Of a DNA stretch of 64,000 nucleotides, positions 59,224-64,000 are shown in pieces. How positions within the stretch are numbered: position 1 is the first letter of the stretch; each line of letters begins with the position of its first letter. This DNA comes from Paenibacillus sp. J23TS9. Lineage in GTDB: Bacteria > Bacillota > Bacilli > Paenibacillales > Paenibacillaceae. The stretch covers positions 3,162,001 through 3,226,000 of the forward strand of contig NZ_BOSG01000001.1 of NCBI RefSeq assembly GCF_018403225.1, given 5' to 3'. Under the pieces are notes generated by a model. That model did no database searches. It was not told the origin of the DNA and saw only the letters and a program-made list of their open reading frames with translations. A program made the position numbers and the translations under genes.

Positions 59224-61023
59224 TTACACGACTTGATCAAGATACTTAATCGGGATTTCGAAGAATACCGTTGTTCCTTGATTCGGTGTGCTCACGATAT
59301 CGAAGCGGACCTGGTCGTTATAATACAGCTCCAGTCTCCGGTACACATTACGGATGCCAATACTTGTTCCCGTAGAATTTTCTTTGCGTACCGACATGAT
59401 GATTTCCTTAAGCCTGCTGGACTCCATGCCCTTCCCGTTATCCGAAATAACTATACGAAGACGACCATCGATGACAAAAACGCTGACTTTAACCATGCCC
59501 ATGCCCTGAATCGCCTGAATCCCATGCTTGCAGGCATTTTCAACAAGCGGCTGAATACTCATTTTAGGAATTTTATAATGAACCGCATCCTCTTCAACCT
59601 CAAATTGATACTCAAATTTATCTCTAAAACGGAATTTTTCTATTTTGAGGTACATTTCAATGAACATCAGTTCTTCCTCAAGCGTAACGATATCTTCTTT
59701 CCAGCTGAGCAGTCTGCGGAGGAGCTTGGATAAGCTTTTAATAATATCCGTGACATCCGTATAGCTGTTTTTCGTGCATACAACCAGAATCGCATTAAGT
59801 GTGTTAAAGAGAAAATGGGGATTCATCTGACTTTGCAAAAAGTTAAGCTCGGCGCGCACTCTTTCCATCTCCAGATTTTTCTTTTGAATTTCCAGTTTGT
59901 AGACGTTGTTGATGAGGAATTTGATTCTGGTTGTCATCATGTTGAAATTCTGAATCAGCCCGCCAATTTCATCACGGCCTTCATCAATTTGGATGAGATC
60001 AAATTTTTCGTTGGTTACCTTTTGCATGTGGCGGGATAAACGTTTAACCCGATAATTATAGGATCTGAGCATGATAAAGATAAATGTCGTAGTAAACAAA
60101 GTGACGACAGCCGCTAACGCACTTATGTATAGTCTCATTTCCATCATTGCCTTGGATATCCGGACGCCCTGGGTAATGCCGATCAGTTTCCAGCCTTTGA
60201 CGTACTTCGCGCTGCCGATGGAAAGAGTATGAATATCCTGCTGATTATCATTTTCCGCCAATTGAAAAACCGGATATGCATCCACCTTCCCTCTTTGATA
60301 ACCGCTATCGGATGACATAATAATCTGGTTGTTCTCATTGACCAAATAAAGATTCAAATAGTCCTTTTCCCGCATGATAACATCATAAATTTTACTGAGA
60401 TCAATATCGATTCGGAGCAGCTTTTTGTACGTGTCAAAATAATCATAATAGTCCATTCTTTCGATGACGCTCAAATAAGGTACCGTTGAAGCCGTATTAT
60501 TCGCCTCAGCCGCCCGGTATGCCGCTACAAATACCGGATTGCTGGAGTTCTCCCACATCTTGTACCAGTCGCTTTCCAGTACTCCATCATCGATCACATG
60601 GTAATTCCCTCCGTTAACGATGGATTTATTGTCTGTGAATATGCTGATTCTCTGAATTTGATTATTCACCGGAATATAGCTGGTAACCCGGTTTCGAAGC
60701 TGCTCATCGAAGGTTTCATAAAAATCCAGTTGATCCTTATACTCCCGATCAAGCATTTCATAGAGTGTCTTATCCGTATTTAAGGCATGACTGACAGCCA
60801 CACCTCCATCAATAAAATCGTGAATATCCTTTCTGGCTCTCTCCAGTGATATTTCCAGGTTTTGCTCTTCCCTCGCTTTGATCAGTTCCGACATCCGGTC
60901 CATCACCAGCAAATGAATCACGACGATCGGGAGCAGAACGCCAACGAAGAAAATCAGAAAAAATTTGTAATTCAAAGGGATATCATTAACGAATTTTCTA
61001 AGTTTGAATTTTCTCTTGAGCAT
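59224..61023 (-). CDS. YesM-like sensor histidine kinase of sugar system 3
   Basis: A 599-residue kinase with transmembrane helices at about residues 17-37 and 292-315 flanking an extracytoplasmic sensor. A HAMP segment follows, then the kinase block QSQMNPHFLFNTLNAILVVC (phosphorylated His in NPHF), SIQPLVENACKHGI and VISDNGKGMESSRL. The ATG at 61023 follows GGGAGGAGC. It is encoded between two response regulators, 18 bp after the first and 16 bp before the second, all in one transcription unit. By context it senses xylan-derived oligosaccharides. Confidence 0.93.
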   Translation of the reverse strand: MLKRKFKLRKFVNDIPLNYKFFLIFFVGVLLPIVVIHLLVMDRMSELIKAREEQNLEISLERARKDIHDFIDGGVAVSHALNTDKTLYEMLDREYKDQLDFYETFDEQLRNRVTSYIPVNNQIQRISIFTDNKSIVNGGNYHVIDDGVLESDWYKMWENSSNPVFVAAYRAAEANNTASTVPYLSVIERMDYYDYFDTYKKLLRIDIDLSKIYDVIMREKDYLNLYLVNENNQIIMSSDSGYQRGKVDAYPVFQLAENDNQQDIHTLSIGSAKYVKGWKLIGITQGVRISKAMMEMRLYISALAAVVTLFTTTFIFIMLRSYNYRVKRLSRHMQKVTNEKFDLIQIDEGRDEIGGLIQNFNMMTTRIKFLINNVYKLEIQKKNLEMERVRAELNFLQSQMNPHFLFNTLNAILVVCTKNSYTDVTDIIKSLSKLLRRLLSWKEDIVTLEEELMFIEMYLKIEKFRFRDKFEYQFEVEEDAVHYKIPKMSIQPLVENACKHGIQAIQGMGMVKVSVFVIDGRLRIVISDNGKGMESSRLKEIIMSVRKENSTGTSIGIRNVYRRLELYYNDQVRFDIVSTPNQGTTVFFEIPIKYLDQVV

Positions 61024-61041
61024 TTGGAGCTCCTCCCGTTT

Positions 61042-62580
61042 CTACATCTGCTTGTTTCCGGCGTCATTTTTATAGACCGATGGCAGTACACCGGTTTTCA
61101 ACTTGAATTTATTAATAAAATAATCCGTGTTCGGATAACCCACCCGGACAGCAACATCGGATATTTTCATCTGGGTCCGTTTCAGCAGCCTTTTTGCTTC
61201 CTCTATCCTTCTTTCATTCAGATACTCGTTAAACGGCTTCCCGGTATTTTTCTTAAATAATTGTCCCAGGTAAGTAGCGTTCATATGAAAATGTCTCGCC
61301 AAATCCTGCAGCTGCAGTTTATTCCGATACTCGCGGTCCACGTACTGAATGACATGAAATATCGTATTACTCTCATTTTGCTGCATTAATTCAGACAATC
61401 CCTCAGCTGCCTGCGCGCATAACTGGCATACATATTTCTCGAGTACCCCATATTCGCCTATACCGCCCAAATTCCCATGCGTATTCCGCAGCTCCTCCAT
61501 TAACGCATCCGGTTTCCCATTCATTTCAGCAATAAGCCGGCAAAGCGAAAGTTCAAGATCAGCCACATTTGCCTTCACGAATTCGATCTCAAGCAGACTA
61601 TCCATAAAGCAAGTAAAGGTTTCTTTCACGCAAAAAGGGATATCTTCCGTCTTTCCAGCCTGCACCGTTTCATACAGCAATTTGAATTTATCCTTATGCA
61701 GGTCTTGTCTCTGCTTCGTTTTCCTGAGATCCCGGAAATAAAATACGCCGCCTCGCCCCTGACGGCGTTTCATCCTTCCAACCTCAAGGGCTTGCAAATA
61801 CATCTCCCGGATGGATCGTATACCGCTCATTTTATTACTGACTGCTATAATAACCGGCTGGCTGGACATTTCCGACAGTTCCCTCTCAAGCCCATGGATT
61901 GCCTCTTCAAACCGTCCTTCTGAGAATAAGATAGATGACTGAAGAATGATCCCCGTTTTTCCATCGCGATCCTGAAAACCTGCCTCTATCCCAAAATGCT
62001 TTATTAGTTTCGGTCGCAATTCACGATAATCGAAAACGTTTTCAATTAAAGCGACCCCAATTTCCTCTTCCCCTTGAAGCTTTAAAGTTTCACCAGCCTG
62101 TCCCTCTAAGTCCCGGTTATATTCTCCCTGCAGCAAGCGGTTGATCACATGGTTTACAGCAAGAAATTGCGTCTTCTTCTGATCTTCTTCTGCTGTGATT
62201 TCGTCACGTATTTTTCTGCTGAGTTTATTTAATAAAGCTCCCATTTCCTCATCATCCACTGGTTTGAGCAAATATCCGGCTGCACGCTGACGCATTGCTG
62301 CACGGGCATAGCTAAAATCATCATATCCGCTTAGAACAACAAATTTGGGAGGTTTTGATAATATTTGATTGGACTTTTCAATCAGTTCAATACCATTCAG
62401 AACCGGCATATGGATGTCCGTTATGACAAGCTCCGGATGGTATTCCTGTATCTGTCTGAGTGCATCGCTACCATTCAAGGCTTCTCCACAAACTTGAAAA
62501 CCGTACTTTTCCCAGGCAACCATTGTTCTTAAGCCTTCCAGAACCCATGGCTCATCATCTACCAGAAGTACGTTCAGCAT
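61042..62580 (-). CDS. YesN/AraC-type response regulator, first regulator of sugar system 3
   Basis: A 512-residue regulator. The receiver begins MLNVLLVDDEPWVLEGLRTM, with phosphoacceptor Asp in ELVITDIHMPVLNGIEL and Lys in YLLKPVDDEE. The C-terminal AraC pair is LQLQDLARHFHMNATYLGQL and ISDVAVRVGYPNTDYFINKF. The ATG at 62580 follows AGAGGAGCG. It is the first gene of the regulator-kinase-regulator unit, with a good promoter 130-160 bp upstream. The neighbouring plus-strand kinase gene at 62858 is divergent and might be its partner. Confidence 0.93.
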   Translation of the reverse strand: MLNVLLVDDEPWVLEGLRTMVAWEKYGFQVCGEALNGSDALRQIQEYHPELVITDIHMPVLNGIELIEKSNQILSKPPKFVVLSGYDDFSYARAAMRQRAAGYLLKPVDDEEMGALLNKLSRKIRDEITAEEDQKKTQFLAVNHVINRLLQGEYNRDLEGQAGETLKLQGEEEIGVALIENVFDYRELRPKLIKHFGIEAGFQDRDGKTGIILQSSILFSEGRFEEAIHGLERELSEMSSQPVIIAVSNKMSGIRSIREMYLQALEVGRMKRRQGRGGVFYFRDLRKTKQRQDLHKDKFKLLYETVQAGKTEDIPFCVKETFTCFMDSLLEIEFVKANVADLELSLCRLIAEMNGKPDALMEELRNTHGNLGGIGEYGVLEKYVCQLCAQAAEGLSELMQQNESNTIFHVIQYVDREYRNKLQLQDLARHFHMNATYLGQLFKKNTGKPFNEYLNERRIEEAKRLLKRTQMKISDVAVRVGYPNTDYFINKFKLKTGVLPSVYKNDAGNKQM

Positions 62581-62711
62581 GCCTTTCGCTCCTCTCTGTT
62601 AGATTCCCGAACTGTAAGCGTATTCATTATTTTCGGGACATTCCCGTTATTAACTGCAAAGTCATCCTGATTTTAGCAGAGAAGCAACAAAAAAGAAGCT
62701 GTTAGTCATTC

Positions 62712-62740
62712 ACTATATCATGCCGGATTCCTGCTGTCAT
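62712..62740 (-). promoter_or_regulatory. Promoter of the regulator-kinase-regulator unit
   Basis: The minus strand shows ATGACA (62740-62735, 5 of 6), a 17-bp spacer and TATAGT (62717-62712, 5 of 6), giving a leader of about 125 nt. Confidence 0.55.
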
Positions 62741-62857
62741 TTAAAAAAAAGAGTGGACAGATGGACGAAAATAAGGACAATGACAGATAACCGGAATCTG
62801 AAATTACATACGGAATTAGCCCTAAATAATCCATGGAAACAGAAAGGTTGATTCAGC

Positions 62858-64000
62858 GTGCTGAGAAAAATGAACAGGTTCAACACCCTCCGAAATCAAA
62901 TGCTCCTTGGGTTTCTTTTTGTCATGCTGATTATCTTGTTCGTGGTCGGTATCGTCAACTTTGATTCGGTCTCCAGACTGCTCAAAAACAATGCGGAAAA
63001 ACATATCCAGCAAACCGCTATCCAAGCTAACGGCAGACTTGAGGCAATACTGAACCAGATTGATTCTCTAACGATGCAAGTTGCCACAAATCAGTATGTA
63101 CAGCAGATTTTGCTGAATGAGCTGGGCGGAAAGCAGGCCACTTTCTCTGAGCGCCAAGCACTGTTAACCAGTATCAAAATCGTGCAAACCTACGCCGAGG
63201 GCGTCAATTCCGTCGAGCTCTACAGCAGCAGCAACCGTCGCCTCTTTCCCCTTGATGAGGGCGATCTCAACAGTAAAGTCAGTCAAAAATGGATACAAAG
63301 CGCCAAAGAAGAAAAAGGCCGAATCGTATGGATCGGCATCGATCCCTTAGATCCGGAATCCGTACTGGCCATTCGGAGCGTCAGCCTCATGGACCAGTGG
63401 TTCAGGCCGGGCGGATATCTGCTCATCCGGATGAAGCGGGAGGTATTTAAAATCAACGAATCGCTCTCGGGAGAGAACGGTCGTGAAACCATGCTTGTGG
63501 TTGACCGAAACTACAGCCTGATTGCAGCCAATGATGACCAGTTCACACCATCCGAGATCAAGCCTCTGATTGAAGCCGATGAGCCGGTAGTGTTGATTGA
63601 TAAGAATAAATATATGCTGGTTAAGCAGCAATCCGCAGTCACCGGCTGGACGCTATTGATTCTTACGCCTATTCGTACCATTACCAGCGGAATCTCGGTT
63701 TTGCGTACGGCGATTTTCGTCTCTGCCGGTATCGGAACGCTGCTCTTTATCCTGCTATCTTTTCTGCTGTCCACCATCATTACCCGCCCTGTCTTCAAAC
63801 TGATCAAGACGATGCGAAGTGCGAGGCTTGGCGGCCTGAAGCCGACAACCCAAATATCCTCAACCATTGAGATTAACGAGTTGAACCACTCGTACAATCA
63901 AATGGTTGAACATATGAACGAGCTGATTGAACTGGTCTATGAAAAAGAAATTATACAAAGCCGAACCGAACTCAAGGCACTTCAAGCGCAAATCCATCCT
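62858..64000 (+). CDS. YesM-like sensor histidine kinase (partial, C-terminus beyond right edge)
   Basis: The first 381 codons of a kinase; the frame is open at the right edge. The start is probably GTG at 62858, with AAAGGTTG about 8 bp upstream; an ATG four codons later is possible. The protein has a transmembrane helix at residues 17-38, an extracytoplasmic sensor (for example SLTMQVATNQYVQQILLNEL), a second transmembrane helix near residues 280-305 and a HAMP region (NELNHSYNQMVEHMNELIEL). The last residues are LKALQAQIHP, just where the phosphorylated-His motif NPHFLYNT begins in this family (here IHP). It is divergent from the system 3 regulators and likely starts a further sugar system to the right. 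Confidence 0.88.
   Translation, partial: MLRKMNRFNTLRNQMLLGFLFVMLIILFVVGIVNFDSVSRLLKNNAEKHIQQTAIQANGRLEAILNQIDSLTMQVATNQYVQQILLNELGGKQATFSERQALLTSIKIVQTYAEGVNSVELYSSSNRRLFPLDEGDLNSKVSQKWIQSAKEEKGRIVWIGIDPLDPESVLAIRSVSLMDQWFRPGGYLLIRMKREVFKINESLSGENGRETMLVVDRNYSLIAANDDQFTPSEIKPLIEADEPVVLIDKNKYMLVKQQSAVTGWTLLILTPIRTITSGISVLRTAIFVSAGIGTLLFILLSFLLSTIITRPVFKLIKTMRSARLGGLKPTTQISSTIEINELNHSYNQMVEHMNELIELVYEKEIIQSRTELKALQAQIHP

Noticed and set aside
1..64000. Mobile elements, CRISPR arrays, prophage or rRNA/tRNA genes
   Set aside because: I looked for transposase motifs, regularly spaced repeats and RNA gene signatures while reading. The only periodic repeats are the 21-bp operator array and the 11-bp PhoP-like repeats.

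Overview
The window reads as chromosomal DNA of a spore-forming Bacillota close to Paenibacillus. The evidence is three separate sugar importers of the LplA/LplB/YtcP type, each beside a YesM-like sensor kinase and a YesN/AraC-type response regulator, plus a PdaA-type spore-cortex deacetylase, the sufC-first SUF operon layout, DUF1805 (YunC) and DUF423 (YwdK) proteins, and strong Gram-positive ribosome binding sites. I see no rRNA, tRNA, transposase, phage gene or CRISPR array.

Layout. 1-9.5 kb is mostly housekeeping: sufD (cut by the left edge) and sufC, dps, a short decayed piece of a methylthioribose-kinase gene (mtnK), yunC, small membrane proteins, two tandem DegV fatty-acid-binding proteins, a phosphodiester glycosidase-like protein and a PAP2 phosphatase. 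9.5-18 kb is sugar system 1: a secreted glycosyl-hydrolase-like protein, kinase and regulator on the minus strand, divergent from permease-permease-binding protein on the plus strand. 18-23.2 kb holds pdaA, a lone receiver protein, DUF2294 and DUF4349 proteins, and a divergent SDR dehydrogenase/TetR pair. 23.3-27.2 kb is an amino-sugar or ketose catabolic operon (SIS isomerase/deaminase, DeoR repressor, ROK kinase, class II aldolase), preceded by four copies of ATAATG spaced exactly 21 bp apart around a good promoter.

27.3-38.3 kb is sugar system 2: binding protein, two permeases, a Gfo/Idh/MocA oxidoreductase and a large secreted four-module DUF4091 protein, followed by its own kinase/regulator pair. 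38.3-51.0 kb is one long minus-strand operon of eleven genes: ROK regulator, asparaginase, OppA-B-C-D-F peptide importer, PepV-like dipeptidase, leucyl aminopeptidase, CutC and a ROK sugar kinase. It joins peptide import and hydrolysis with sugar sensing and sugar phosphorylation, and is the most unusual gene set here. A divergent MFS exporter follows. 52.7-62.6 kb is sugar system 3, a xylo-oligosaccharide system: regulator, kinase, second regulator, binding protein, two permeases and a cytoplasmic GH10 xylanase. It resembles the aldouronate-utilisation clusters described for Paenibacillus. A divergent sensor kinase is cut by the right edge.

How the parts work together. Extracellular enzymes (the GHL10 and DUF4091 proteins) or enzymes encoded elsewhere release oligosaccharides. 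Lipoprotein-dependent importers take these up under two-component control, and all three importer operons carry a cre-like catabolite-control site upstream. Cytoplasmic enzymes finish the degradation. Functional calls rest on motifs and domain order read directly from the sequence. Substrate assignments, apart from xylan, are inference.
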